64,000 nt of DNA from assembly GCF_900112935.1 (NCBI RefSeq), contig NZ_FONM01000001.1, forward strand, positions 424,008 through 488,007, written 5' to 3'. Both the position numbers and the translations under genes were made by a program. Under the pieces are notes generated by a model, which was not told the origin of the DNA, ran no database searches, and worked only from the letters and a program-made list of their open reading frames with translations. This stretch comes from Trichococcus pasteurii (lineage in GTDB: Bacteria > Bacillota > Bacilli > Lactobacillales > Aerococcaceae). Of this stretch, positions 33,671-42,623 are shown in pieces (within the stretch, counting starts at the first letter, position 1; each line of letters opens with the position of its first letter).

Positions 33671-36600
33671 ACAATATAATTTTAGCGCAGCTTCCTTCTG
33701 CGGTGCGGTCGACTTCGATGTGGACAGGTATCCGCGTCTTCAGTTCTTCGACGTGCGAAATGATACCGACTAAACGGCCGCAACTGTTCAGGGAGAACAG
33801 CGCCTCGATTGCGGTATCCAATGATTCGGGATCCAGCGAGCCGAAGCCTTCATCGATGAACAGCGTATCGATCTGGATGCCTCCGCTGCGGCTTTGCATC
33901 ACATCGCTGAGGCCAAGAGCAAGCGCAAGTGATGCCTTGAAGCTTTCACCACCCGATAACGTTTTGACGCTGCGGGTTTGGCCAGTGTAATGGTCGAATA
34001 CATCCAGGTCCAGACCCTTGGCTCCAGAACCTTTTCCTTTATCTTCCTTCCGCAACAACAGGTAACGGTTGTTCGTCATCTGTTGGAAGCGAAGGTTGGC
34101 GGCTTCGATGATTTCTTCATAGTAGATCGCCAGCACATAGCGTTCGAAGGAAATGTAGTCGGTTTCCTTCGTGCCGTTGGCGATGTCCGACAAGGTCCTG
34201 TATTTCTGGTAATCGGCAATGATCTGCTGCTGCTTTTTGTAGATTGCAGCAATTTCTTGCGCCGCTTTTCTGAGCATTTGGATGTCGCCAGCGAGCTGAT
34301 CTTTTTGCTCTTCCGACTCGCGGATGGCGTTGTCCAGAAGCACTTTTTGATCGGAGCAGGAGACAATGGTTTGATTTGGATCCAACGTTGCTGCGCTTAT
34401 TCTTAAATCTTGCAAGCGAGTCAGGGTGACATTCAGATCGTCTTCATGACTGCGTATCCGTTTCTGGATTTCCAGACACAGTGACTTATCCAATATCAGC
34501 TGGTTGAAAGGTTCTTCCAGACCGGCAGCAGCCAGCACATTTGCGTATATAGTCTCAGTTTCCAGCAAAGCCGTTGTGGCTTCTTCGACTTGAGCCGCAT
34601 AGGTGGTCCGGTTGGCAAGGCAGACTGCAATCCGTTTTTCGAGTTCAGTCAGCTCGCTGTTGAGCTTGTTGTATTCATTTGTGCAGGTCTCAATGTTTTC
34701 GTTGAGCTGCAGGATCTCTTTTTGCACGGTTGCGAGGTCCTTGTCGCCCAAAACTTGTTTTTCCTGTTCGATATCGGCCAGCAGGTCCCTGGAAAGAGTT
34801 TCGTTCAAATGCAATGTTTTCTGAAGCGCAAGACAGTTCTGGTCGATCTCCTGCAGATTCGCTTCGATGTTGTTTTGCTGCTTGATGAGGGCCTCTTCTT
34901 CGTCAATAACCTTCTGCTGAGCTGTCATCTCCAACAGCAGCGTTTTTTCTGACGCGATCTCGCGATCGCGTTTTGCTTTCTGTTCCTGTTTGTATATTTC
35001 GAAATTTTCAGCCGGGACAGCGAACTCATCGAAGAGATCGGCCAGTTGTTTTCGGATGCCGGAAAGTTGGGCAGTCGCTTGCTGGTAATCCGCATATACC
35101 TGATTCCGTTTTTTCTCCAGCTGCTCCCGGTCCTGATCGGAGAGGGTCTCCGCCGTTTTTTGCGCGGGTGCGGGATGGTCCGTTGAACCGCAGACAAGAC
35201 AAGCCTCTCCGCCAACCAATTGTTCGGCTAAGATGCCGGCGATGTTGCGGTTGTATAGGAGGGTTTCGTCCTTGAACTGTTGATCGATCGCCCTGTATTC
35301 TTTTTCCAGGATCAGGAATCGCGCACCTTTTGCAAGTTGTTCATCCAGCAATTTTTGGGTTTGGACGATCCTTTTGTGGATCTGCTCGGATTGCAGCACA
35401 TTCATTCTGCACGCACTCAATTGATCTTGAATGATGGCAACATCCTTTTGGGCTTGCTTCACCTCCGCAAGCTTCTGCCGGCAATGTTCCTGGTTTTCTT
35501 TTTGCGCTTGTTTTAGATCCGCATGTTTCTGAAGTTCTTGCCTGGCAGCGTCGCACGCTTTTTGGCAACCGGTCAGTTCTTTCTCTTTCTTCGCCAATGC
35601 GATCAGTTGTTTTTCCTGCTCCTTCACGGCGTCGACCTGCTCACGCAAGCCAGGGATCAGGGAAAATGCAAGCTCAGCTGCTTTGAACGCTGGCTTTTTA
35701 GCGCGTGAAGCCTGATTCAATTGTTCCAAGAGACCGTCATTGAGTTTGGCTTGTTCCTGCTTTACGTCCTTGTTGGTGGCTGCAGTGACGCACAGCAATC
35801 TTTTTTCCTCAGACTTGACGGCTTGTTCATGGCGTTCCAATTGCTCTTTCCATCCGGCAACAGAAGCTTCCTCCTCCTCAAGAACCTTCAGTCTGGCTTC
35901 CAGCTGAGAGATGTCTTCCAGCAATTTGATGGTATCGGAAGCGGATTGGCTTTGTGATCGCAAAGACGTGAGCTGCAGTTCTTTGGCGTTGCGCCCTTCT
36001 TCGAGCGCCGCCAACAGTTCCGCGGTCCGAACGAGGACGCGCTCGGTATCCTGTAATGTGAGTGCTTCCTGCAGGGAGTCATCGGAAATTCCTGAGGCAA
36101 AGGAGTAGGCGGTCTGCAGGGAATCCTGAGCGGAAGCCGCTTGGGTTTGGAGCGATTTGGCTTTTTCCTTCAGTTCCTCCTGGAAACTTTTCAGGATTTC
36201 GGTCCCGAAGATATTCCGGAAGATGGTCTCTTTTTCGTTGCTGTTCGATTCAAGCAGCTTCTTGAATTCCCCTTGCGGCAGCATGACGATCTGTTTGAAC
36301 TGCTCATAGTTCAAGGAAAGCAACTGCTCTATTTCTGCATTGGCATCGCGCGCTTTCGTCGTCACGGTGTCGTCGTGATAAAAGGCGACATCAGCCAAAA
36401 GATTGATGATTTTCCCGCTCTTCCCGGGACCTGTCTGGGCAGGGGAGCGTCTGACGCGGTAAGCTTTTCCGTTGTATTCGAATTCCAAATCGACGTAGCA
36501 GACCGACTCTTCCGTTGCGAACTGCGATTTGAACGTATCCTTTTCCCGGCTGCTGCCGCTGGCGACATCGTAAAGTGCATAAGCGATGGCATCGAAAATC

Positions 36601-36728
36601 GTGGTTTTGCCTGCACCCGTAGGCCCGCTCACAAGAAACAACGTTTGGTTCTGGAATTGCGTGAAGTCCAATACGATTTTTTCTTTGTATGGCCCGAAGG
36701 CACATATTTCTAATCTTAAGGGTCTCAT
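33669..36728 (-). CDS. sbcC: SbcC, nuclease complex ATPase subunit
   Basis: A 1019-residue SMC/Rad50-like protein. Walker A is GPTGAGKTT near residues 35-43; two very long coiled-coil arms flank a zinc hook, CLVCGS, near residue 508; the ABC signature TLSGGESF and Walker B DTLFIDEGFGSLD are near the C-terminus. With SbcD it opens hairpins and trims blocked double-strand ends. Its ATG immediately follows the sbcD stop codon with no gap, so translation is probably coupled. Confidence 0.95.
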   Translation of the reverse strand: MRPLRLEICAFGPYKEKIVLDFTQFQNQTLFLVSGPTGAGKTTIFDAIAYALYDVASGSSREKDTFKSQFATEESVCYVDLEFEYNGKAYRVRRSPAQTGPGKSGKIINLLADVAFYHDDTVTTKARDANAEIEQLLSLNYEQFKQIVMLPQGEFKKLLESNSNEKETIFRNIFGTEILKSFQEELKEKAKSLQTQAASAQDSLQTAYSFASGISDDSLQEALTLQDTERVLVRTAELLAALEEGRNAKELQLTSLRSQSQSASDTIKLLEDISQLEARLKVLEEEEASVAGWKEQLERHEQAVKSEEKRLLCVTAATNKDVKQEQAKLNDGLLEQLNQASRAKKPAFKAAELAFSLIPGLREQVDAVKEQEKQLIALAKKEKELTGCQKACDAARQELQKHADLKQAQKENQEHCRQKLAEVKQAQKDVAIIQDQLSACRMNVLQSEQIHKRIVQTQKLLDEQLAKGARFLILEKEYRAIDQQFKDETLLYNRNIAGILAEQLVGGEACLVCGSTDHPAPAQKTAETLSDQDREQLEKKRNQVYADYQQATAQLSGIRKQLADLFDEFAVPAENFEIYKQEQKAKRDREIASEKTLLLEMTAQQKVIDEEEALIKQQNNIEANLQEIDQNCLALQKTLHLNETLSRDLLADIEQEKQVLGDKDLATVQKEILQLNENIETCTNEYNKLNSELTELEKRIAVCLANRTTYAAQVEEATTALLETETIYANVLAAAGLEEPFNQLILDKSLCLEIQKRIRSHEDDLNVTLTRLQDLRISAATLDPNQTIVSCSDQKVLLDNAIRESEEQKDQLAGDIQMLRKAAQEIAAIYKKQQQIIADYQKYRTLSDIANGTKETDYISFERYVLAIYYEEIIEAANLRFQQMTNNRYLLLRKEDKGKGSGAKGLDLDVFDHYTGQTRSVKTLSGGESFKASLALALGLSDVMQSRSGGIQIDTLFIDEGFGSLDPESLDTAIEALFSLNSCGRLVGIISHVEELKTRIPVHIEVDRTAEGSCAKIIL

Positions 36729-37859
36729 CTAATCCTTCCTTCCCAAAGCGGAAAAGATATCCGCAACGATTTTTTGACCGGATTCATCCAATTCCATGGC
36801 GCGGTATTGCTCATAAAAGTCCTTGAACAAGTCCGGGTACGATAGCTGTTGGAGATCCTCCCGGTTATGCTGCAGGGCCACTGATTCGGTTTCCCTCCGG
36901 CTGACGTACTCGAGGCCCATCGCTTGCGGATAGCGGCGTCGCAATTGGTTCATCGCATCCAGCACATATTCCGTATCCTCCAGTTCAAAGAACAGGTAAT
37001 CGTCGGATTGGCCGTTCATCAACTCGGAAAACGTGCTCCTGATTGTGCGCATATCGCGCAAAGGCTTGATGCGTAGCGGTTCGATCTCGAGTTTTCCTTT
37101 TTCTATCGTTACGATAGTCGCCTGCTTTTGGTGTGGGGTTTCCGATTTGGAATACTTCAGGATCGAGCCGCTGTAGCGGACTTTGTCGTTTTTGACTTTC
37201 TGGGCCTTGTGCAGATGGCCCAAAGCGACGTAATCAAAGTCCTCGAACAGGGACACATCCACGTATTCGGAAGTGCCGATGCTGAGCGGACGTTCGGAAT
37301 CGGATGGTTCGCTCGTGTCGTTTCCGGTCTGGATCACATAGCCGTGCGCTATCAGAATGTTCACTTCATCCGGGTTCATTGTTGCCTTGATGGTCGCCAA
37401 CTGCGCCCGAACGGCATCCTCCATATTTTTGATGCTGTCGTCGTGTAGCGTTTCCCGGACATAGACATGATCCGCAAAGGGCAGCAGATAAAAATTGGTT
37501 CTCTGGAAGGCAACTTTGCGGACGACCTCTTTCATCGTCCCTTCTATATAGAGATGGCTGTCCGCCAGCAGATCGGCTGCGTATTCGATCCTTTCGTTGC
37601 TGTCGTGGTTGCCGGCGATGACGAACACGGGCACACCCAACTCCTTCACCATCCGGGTCAGTGTCCGGTTGGCCAGCGCCACCGCTTCTTTCGGCGGCAA
37701 CGCGCGGTCGTAAAGGTCCCCGGCCATAATGATTGCTTCGATTTCTTTGTCTTTGAGTGTTTCAATCAGGTTCATCAAGTAATGGCGCTGATCGTCCAGC
37801 ATGGAAAAATCATTGACGATTTTGCCGAGATGCCAATCAGCTGTATGCAGTATTCTCAT
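36729..37859 (-). CDS. sbcD: SbcD, nuclease complex exonuclease subunit
   Basis: A 376-residue Mre11-like metallophosphoesterase. The metal-binding motifs are visible in order: HTADWHLGK at the N-terminus, MAGDLYDRA, VIAGNHDSNERI, LIAHGYVI and LGHLHK. It supplies the Mn-dependent 3'-5' exonuclease and endonuclease of SbcCD. ATG 37859 has CAGGAGAC upstream. It is the first gene of the sbcDC operon. Confidence 0.95.
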   Translation of the reverse strand: MRILHTADWHLGKIVNDFSMLDDQRHYLMNLIETLKDKEIEAIIMAGDLYDRALPPKEAVALANRTLTRMVKELGVPVFVIAGNHDSNERIEYAADLLADSHLYIEGTMKEVVRKVAFQRTNFYLLPFADHVYVRETLHDDSIKNMEDAVRAQLATIKATMNPDEVNILIAHGYVIQTGNDTSEPSDSERPLSIGTSEYVDVSLFEDFDYVALGHLHKAQKVKNDKVRYSGSILKYSKSETPHQKQATIVTIEKGKLEIEPLRIKPLRDMRTIRSTFSELMNGQSDDYLFFELEDTEYVLDAMNQLRRRYPQAMGLEYVSRRETESVALQHNREDLQQLSYPDLFKDFYEQYRAMELDESGQKIVADIFSALGRKD

Positions 37860-38006
37860 GGGAAAGTCTCCTGTCGATCGGGTTAGTATTTGTAATAAAA
37901 AAGTTGTGGGTTTCTATTTGTTCAGATAAATAAGTTCATTTTACATTATAACAGATTCTCACACCGGAAATCAGGGACAATCGGCGGGCCGCGAGTGGAA
38001 ATGCTA

Positions 38007-38035
38007 GTGACATCAGCGGTTTTGGGCTATAGTAT
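38007..38035 (+). promoter_or_regulatory. Possible promoter of the SDR gene
   Basis: GTGACA (38007-38012), a 17-base spacer and TAGTAT (38030-38035); TATAGT at 38028 is an alternative -10 box. Confidence 0.4.
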
Positions 38036-38079
38036 AAGTAATGGGATTCAAAAAGTGAGCAGTTGAAGGAGGAACCGAA

Positions 38080-38865
38080 ATGGATCTGGGGCTAAAGAAT
38101 AAAGTGGCATTGGTCATCGCTTCGAGTCAAGGATTGGGCAAGGCGGTGGCGAAGGAACTCGTCAAAGAAGGTGCGCACGTCATGCTCACCAGCAGAAGCG
38201 AGGACAAATTGGCTGAGGCGAAAGAAGAGCTGGAAGCGTTGCATGCCGGAAAGGTCGCTTATTTCCCATGTGACATCACCAAAGTTGATGACATCCAGAA
38301 GCTGGTGGCAAGGACCCATGCAGTATTCGGGAAAATTGATATCTTGCTGAATAATGCAGGTGGTCCGCCAAGCGGAAAATTCGATTCCTTTTCCGATGAA
38401 GCATGGCAACAGGCGTTCGAATTGAATCTGCTGAGCTACATCCGGATCATCCGTGAAGTGCTGCCTGATCTTCGCAAAGAGGGCGGACGCATCGTCAATA
38501 TCGCATCGATCTCTGTGAAGACTCCGTTGCCGAATCTGGTGCTTTCCAATACATTCCGGAATGGCATCGTCGGCTTGAGCAAGACGCTTGCCGATGAATT
38601 GGCGCCTGATAATATTCTGGTGAATGTCGTTGCGCCAGGGAAAATTGCAACCGATCGCCTGAAATATCTGAATGAAGCAAACGCCAAAGCGAAAGAGCTG
38701 ACAGTTTCGGAAGTCGACAAAGCTTCGATTGCAGGTATTCCATTGGGCCGTTACGGTACACCGGAAGAATTCGCTAAAGCTGTCGTTTTCCTTCTTTCCG
38801 ATGCGAATACGTATATCACCGGCAGCACACTTTATGTGGATGGTGGGGCAGTCAAAGCGATTTGA
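38080..38865 (+). CDS. Atypical short-chain dehydrogenase/reductase
   Basis: A 261-residue Rossmann protein with LLNNAGGPPSGKF and the C-terminal ITGSTLYVDGGAV of SDRs. The cofactor loop reads VIASSQGLGK instead of TGxxxGxG, and the active-site YxxxK is replaced: the segment after the catalytic-type serine reads LVLSNTFRNGIVGLSK. This matches the FabG-like SDR subgroup known to lack the normal tetrad, so reductase activity is uncertain. ATG 38080 has GAAGGAGG upstream. ChbG follows 40 bases later, perhaps in one transcript. Confidence 0.85.
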   Translation: MDLGLKNKVALVIASSQGLGKAVAKELVKEGAHVMLTSRSEDKLAEAKEELEALHAGKVAYFPCDITKVDDIQKLVARTHAVFGKIDILLNNAGGPPSGKFDSFSDEAWQQAFELNLLSYIRIIREVLPDLRKEGGRIVNIASISVKTPLPNLVLSNTFRNGIVGLSKTLADELAPDNILVNVVAPGKIATDRLKYLNEANAKAKELTVSEVDKASIAGIPLGRYGTPEEFAKAVVFLLSDANTYITGSTLYVDGGAVKAI

Positions 38866-38905
38866 AGCCGAACCGTTTCATCCGAAACAGACAGGAGAAT
38901 GACTT

Positions 38906-39673
38906 ATGGGACAAGTAATCATCAACGCAGACGATTTTGGTCTCACAAATGGCGTGAACTATGGCATCATCGACAGTTTTTTGTACGGCATCACCACCTC
39001 GACGACCTTGCTGGCGAACGGAGCGGCATTCGATCATGCAGTGGAATTGGCATCGGATCATCCAGATCTGGAAATCGGGGTCCATCTGAATCTGACGCTC
39101 GGAAAGCCTTTATTGGCTGATGCGTCCACCATCAGTGCCGAAGGGCGCTTCCGCACCAGGGAATACGTGCAGCAACATGCGGCTTCGATGGATTTGGACG
39201 AAGTTTATGCGGAGTGGCATGCGCAGATCGAAAAGGTGCGGAAGGCAGGCATCAAACCAACGCATTTGGATTCGCATCACCATGTCCATATGTTGGAGCC
39301 GCTCAACAAAGTCATCCTGTCCTTGGCGATCCAGTACGAGCTGCCGATCCGGGATCACTTCGAGGGCAGCCATGGGGTGATGCATACGGACCGTCAATTC
39401 GACCTTGGTTTTGCGGCCGAAAAACCGCAGGCCGAATTGGGGATGGATGTGATGGAGAAATTGGATGACATCATGGCCGTCCTGGAAAAGCCGGATACCT
39501 CGGTAGAATTAATCGTCCATCCGGGCTATGTCGATGCCAGTCTGGAACGCGTGAGCAGTCTTCAGAAGGACCGGGCCTACATGGCTGAGTTCTTGATGCA
39601 CTCCGATTTTGCGGATCGCATCCGTGAAGATGATGCCATCAATTTGATTTCGTACGCGGAGTTGGAAGAATGA
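38906..39673 (+). CDS. ChbG/YdjC-family carbohydrate deacetylase
   Basis: A 255-residue protein with INADDFGLTNGVNYGI at the N-terminus, EIGVHLNLTLGKPL, HLDSHHHVHML and LIVHPGY: the conserved Asp and His residues bind the metal. Family members remove acetyl groups from chito-oligosaccharide or related sugars. No phosphotransferase genes lie nearby, so the substrate is open. ATG 38906 follows CAGGAGAA. It sits 40 bases after the SDR gene with no terminator between. Confidence 0.85.
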   Translation: MGQVIINADDFGLTNGVNYGIIDSFLYGITTSTTLLANGAAFDHAVELASDHPDLEIGVHLNLTLGKPLLADASTISAEGRFRTREYVQQHAASMDLDEVYAEWHAQIEKVRKAGIKPTHLDSHHHVHMLEPLNKVILSLAIQYELPIRDHFEGSHGVMHTDRQFDLGFAAEKPQAELGMDVMEKLDDIMAVLEKPDTSVELIVHPGYVDASLERVSSLQKDRAYMAEFLMHSDFADRIREDDAINLISYAELEE

Positions 39674-39683
39674 GTATGAAAGG

Positions 39684-39715
39684 AAAGGCAGTCCCGGTAA
39701 TGGGCTGTCTTTTTG
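39684..39715 (+). terminator. Intrinsic terminator after the deacetylase
   Basis: AAGGCAGTCCC and GGGCTGTCTTT arms (one G-T pair) around GGTAAT, then T5. Confidence 0.78.
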
Positions 39716-39729
39716 TATTTATTACTAAT

Positions 39730-39744
39730 TTATAATAATTATCA
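39730..39744. promoter_or_regulatory. PerR/Fur-like box upstream of fetAB
   Basis: TTATAATAATTATCA is one base from the PerR consensus (TTATAATnATTATAA). Its other strand, TGATAATTATTATAA, is one base from the Fur consensus (TGATAATnATTATCA). A TAGAAT at 39770-39775 is a possible -10 box downstream. Confidence 0.6.
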
Positions 39745-39866
39745 TTAACCGCAAAGCGGAAAACAGTGATAGAATAGAGGGATGAAGCATAGTCGAGCTT
39801 AACAATGACCTTTGGATGCCGAAACCGTTTCGGCTGCATATTGAATGATAAAGGAGTAATTTAAAA

Positions 39867-40520
39867 ATGGCATTATTGGAAATGGAAAACTTGAGTTTTG
39901 TCTCGGATGGCAAAGTCATTCTGGATGACATCACCTATTCGTTGGAGGAAGGCGAGTTTCTCTCGATAACCGGTCCATCCGGAAGCGGGAAGAGCACATT
40001 ATTGAAGATCATTGCGACCATTCTTTCGCGTACCGAAGGGGAAATACGCTACCAAGGGAAATCGCTGGATGAATATGAACCTACCGAATACCGCAAGGAG
40101 GTTTCCTACACATTCCAGACACCTGTTTTGTTCGGAAAAACCGTCCGCGATAATTTGGCTTTTCCTTACGAAATCCGCAAAGAGGAATTTGATGAAAAGA
40201 AAGCAGTCGCATATTTGGAATCGGTCGGGCTGCCGAAGGAATATCTGAATAAAGAAATCAACACCTTGTCGGGTGGAGAAAAACAGCGTGTCGCCTTGAT
40301 ACGCAACGTCCTTTTCCAACCAAAAATCCTCTTGCTCGATGAAGTGACGAGCGCCTTGGATGAAGCGAATCGCCAGATCATCTGGAAATGGCTCCAGGAA
40401 ATGCGGAATCATTCCGATATGACGATCATTATGGTCAGTCATAACGAGGAAGAGTCCAGCTTGGCGGATAAGAACATCCATATCGTTGCAGGGAAAATCG
40501 TGAAAGAGGAGGCAAAATAA
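39867..40520 (+). CDS. fetA: FetA-like ABC transporter ATP-binding protein
   Basis: A 217-residue ABC ATPase. Walker A is GPSGSGKST near residues 36-44, the Q-loop TFQTPVLFGKTV, the signature LSGGEKQRVAL, and Walker B ILLLDEVTSALD; the usual DEP is DEV. With FetB it forms the FetAB (YbbLM) exporter that removes iron under oxidative stress in E. coli. ATG 39867 has AAGGAG upstream. fetB starts one base after the stop. Confidence 0.85.
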   Translation: MALLEMENLSFVSDGKVILDDITYSLEEGEFLSITGPSGSGKSTLLKIIATILSRTEGEIRYQGKSLDEYEPTEYRKEVSYTFQTPVLFGKTVRDNLAFPYEIRKEEFDEKKAVAYLESVGLPKEYLNKEINTLSGGEKQRVALIRNVLFQPKILLLDEVTSALDEANRQIIWKWLQEMRNHSDMTIIMVSHNEEESSLADKNIHIVAGKIVKEEAK

Positions 40521-40521
40521 T

Positions 40522-41280
40522 ATGGATCTACAAGTCAGTCCAATCACGCTCATGTTGAGCTTTTCGTTAGTAATGGTGGGAGTCTACATCTCGTACAAGG
40601 AAAAATTAGGAACGGCCAAAGATATCTTGTACAGCATTGCCAGAGCCATTGTGCAGTTGATCGCGGTCGGGTACGTATTGACCTATCTGTTCAATGTGAA
40701 TAACACAATCGTCACTTTGGCGATGGTTGCGGTCATCGTCTTCAATGCATCATGGAATGCCCACAAACGCAGCAGCAGCATCCCCAATTCTTTGAAGATT
40801 TCGCTCATCGCCATCTCTGCTTCAGCGATTTTGACGTTATCCATTTTGGTCCTGTCCGGGTCCGTCAAATTTATCCCTTCACAGATTGTGCCGATCACCG
40901 GCATGATAGCCGGGAATGCGATGACGACGATCGGCTTGTGTTACCGTAACCTGAATTCCTTGTTCCGCGATCAGCGCCAACAGATTCTGGAAAAACTGTC
41001 TCTCGGTGCGACTCCGAATCAAGCCTCGCGCACCATCTTAAGGGAGACGATCAAATCTGGCATGCAGCCATCCTTGGATTCCGCCAAAACAGTGGGAATC
41101 GTCTCCTTGCCGGGCATGATGTCGGGTCTGATGTTTGCCGGCACCGTACCGATGACGGCCATCATGTATCAGATTATGGTGACTTTCATGTTGGTGGCGG
41201 CGACAAGCATTTCCTCCTACATCGCCTCTTTCTTAGCATACCGAGAATTCTACAACGACAGACAGCAACTGCGCGTCTGA
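40522..41280 (+). CDS. fetB: FetB-like iron export ABC transporter permease
   Basis: A 252-residue membrane protein of the UPF0014/FetB family with about six or seven spans. QIVPITGMIAGNAMTTIGL and GATPNQASRTILRETIKSGMQPSLDSAKTVGIVSLPGMM are the family signatures; the latter is the coupling region to FetA. ATG 40522 is one base after fetA with GAGGAGG upstream, so the pair is translationally coupled. Confidence 0.88.
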   Translation: MDLQVSPITLMLSFSLVMVGVYISYKEKLGTAKDILYSIARAIVQLIAVGYVLTYLFNVNNTIVTLAMVAVIVFNASWNAHKRSSSIPNSLKISLIAISASAILTLSILVLSGSVKFIPSQIVPITGMIAGNAMTTIGLCYRNLNSLFRDQRQQILEKLSLGATPNQASRTILRETIKSGMQPSLDSAKTVGIVSLPGMMSGLMFAGTVPMTAIMYQIMVTFMLVAATSISSYIASFLAYREFYNDRQQLRV

Positions 41281-41360
41281 CGCTTCTCAGTTTTTCGGTT
41301 GGTCCGCCCTGAAAAGTATGGTATCCTTTCTATTATAAAATTGATTTTGGAGGGAAAACG

Positions 41361-42110
41361 TTGAGCGGATTAATCTATCGCAGAACCCATCGCATCAAAG
41401 GTTATGAATGCGACATCACCGGTGAGATCACCTTGCCTTCGCTCGTGAACCTGATGATGGATCTGTCGGGCCAACAAAGCGATTCACTCGGGAACACGAA
41501 TGACCAGATGTCCGAAAGAGGACTCAGTTGGATCATCGTGCAATACGACATGCAGATCGAACGCATGCCGCACCAAGGCGAAGAAATCATTCTGGAAACG
41601 GAAGCGATGAGCTATAACCGCTTCTTCACCTATCGCCGCTTCCGGGCTTATGATGAAAGTGAACAATTGTGTGTGGAAGTCATGACGAACTTCGTCATGA
41701 TGGACATCGAGACCCGTAAGATGGTCCAGATCCAAAAAGACTTGCTGGCCGTTTATCAGGCTGATGAAATCCGGACGATGGTGCGCATGCAGAAACCGAT
41801 CCAACTGGAGCCGGATAACCGCAAGGAACAGGATTTCCGCGTCAGATACCTGGATATCGACTACAATCGCCATGTCAACAACGCGAAATATTTCGATTGG
41901 ATCATCAACACGATCGACCCGAAATTCATCATGGATCACCAGATGGCTGCCGTTACGATCAAGTACGAAAAAGAAGTCGAATACGGCAACAGCATCACCA
42001 GCGTCATGTCGACAAAAGAAGCGGAGAACGGCGAAATCATCACCGCGCACCGCATCCTGAACGGCGAAGACCTAGCCTGCGAAGCCCACATAATCTGGAA
42101 AAAAGTATAG
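41361..42110 (+). CDS. Acyl-ACP thioesterase
   Basis: A 249-residue double hot-dog protein of the FatA/acyl-ACP thioesterase family. YRRTHRIKGYECDITGEITLPSLVNLMMD is the N-terminal hot-dog helix; RYLDIDYNRHVNNAKYFDWI is the second repeat with the Asn-x-His-x-Asn catalytic pattern. It releases free fatty acids from acyl carrier protein. The start is TTG 41361 behind GGAGGGAAAA. It is a single gene facing the structured region and the ABC-F gene. Confidence 0.88.
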   Translation: MSGLIYRRTHRIKGYECDITGEITLPSLVNLMMDLSGQQSDSLGNTNDQMSERGLSWIIVQYDMQIERMPHQGEEIILETEAMSYNRFFTYRRFRAYDESEQLCVEVMTNFVMMDIETRKMVQIQKDLLAVYQADEIRTMVRMQKPIQLEPDNRKEQDFRVRYLDIDYNRHVNNAKYFDWIINTIDPKFIMDHQMAAVTIKYEKEVEYGNSITSVMSTKEAENGEIITAHRILNGEDLACEAHIIWKKV

Positions 42111-42144
42111 AAAAGCGGAACGGGTTCGTTCAGCCCTGATTAAG

Positions 42145-42617
42145 GAAACACTGTGACCTAATCGGTCAAGTACTCTGATGTCACAGTGCGACATCAGAGG
42201 GCCTCACTGCGCGACCGGTTGGATGGCCTTATGACAGGATTAAGCGATTGAAATCGCAAGAGTCATGACAATTTAGGAAATCTGGCCTTGCAACGTTCCC
42301 TACGGTCACCTTGTACTGGGAGTCTAAGGGATGAATCCCTAAGAGTCCCATGCAAATGAGCATCGTAGAGCGCAATTGCTGAGAGACTTCCTGCGTCAGC
42401 AGGTTAGTCGAATAGTATCCTTGGCTCGGTAGAGACAAGGGGTTCCTTTATCCCTTTTCAGAAGGGCTAACCCGTGAAGCTAGCCAACGTTTTGGGATGC
42501 ATGGAATATTTTGCACCCCTGTAAAACACCAGAGGTGAGGCACTTTTGGAATTGAAATATTCTATTAAACAAAAAGAGGAACAACCCGAATGCTCGGTTT
42601 GTTCCTCTTTTTTTCGT
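42145..42617 (+). ncRNA. Large structured RNA candidate, class not assigned
   Basis: The 513 bases between two convergent genes hold no credible gene but dense secondary structure, listed on the plus strand. A perfect 10-bp stem joins 42173-42182 to 42190-42199, and competes with a perfect 9-bp stem joining 42149-42157 to 42180-42188. GCGAT/ATCGC at 42244-42257 has a TGAA loop inside ATGAC/GTCAT arms (42231, 42262). A long helix at 42318-42349 ends in AGGGA/TCCCT with another TGAA loop. CCTGC/GCAGG (42390-42403) has a GTCA loop inside GACT/AGTC. CCTTG/CAAGG is at 42419-42440. The series ends at the terminator at 42571. The GTGCGAC at 42186 resembles a group II intron 5' end, but I see no domain V and no intron protein. 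Strand and class are inference. Confidence 0.5.
42571..42614. terminator. Bidirectional terminator at the ABC-F gene
   Basis: AAAAAGAGGAACAA (42571-42584) and TTGTTCCTCTTTTT (42599-42612) form a 14-bp perfect stem with T runs on both strands. Confidence 0.85.
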
Positions 42618-42623
42618 GCTGGT

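Noticed and set aside
42229..42438. A 69-codon minus-strand frame inside the structured region
   Set aside because: No ribosome site, no recognisable domain, and it lies across several strong hairpins; it is most likely a chance frame opposite a structured RNA.
42186..42617. A complete group II intron
   Set aside because: The GTGCGAC start is suggestive, but no domain V-like hairpin, no 3' boundary and no reverse transcriptase frame are present. Kept only as one hypothesis.
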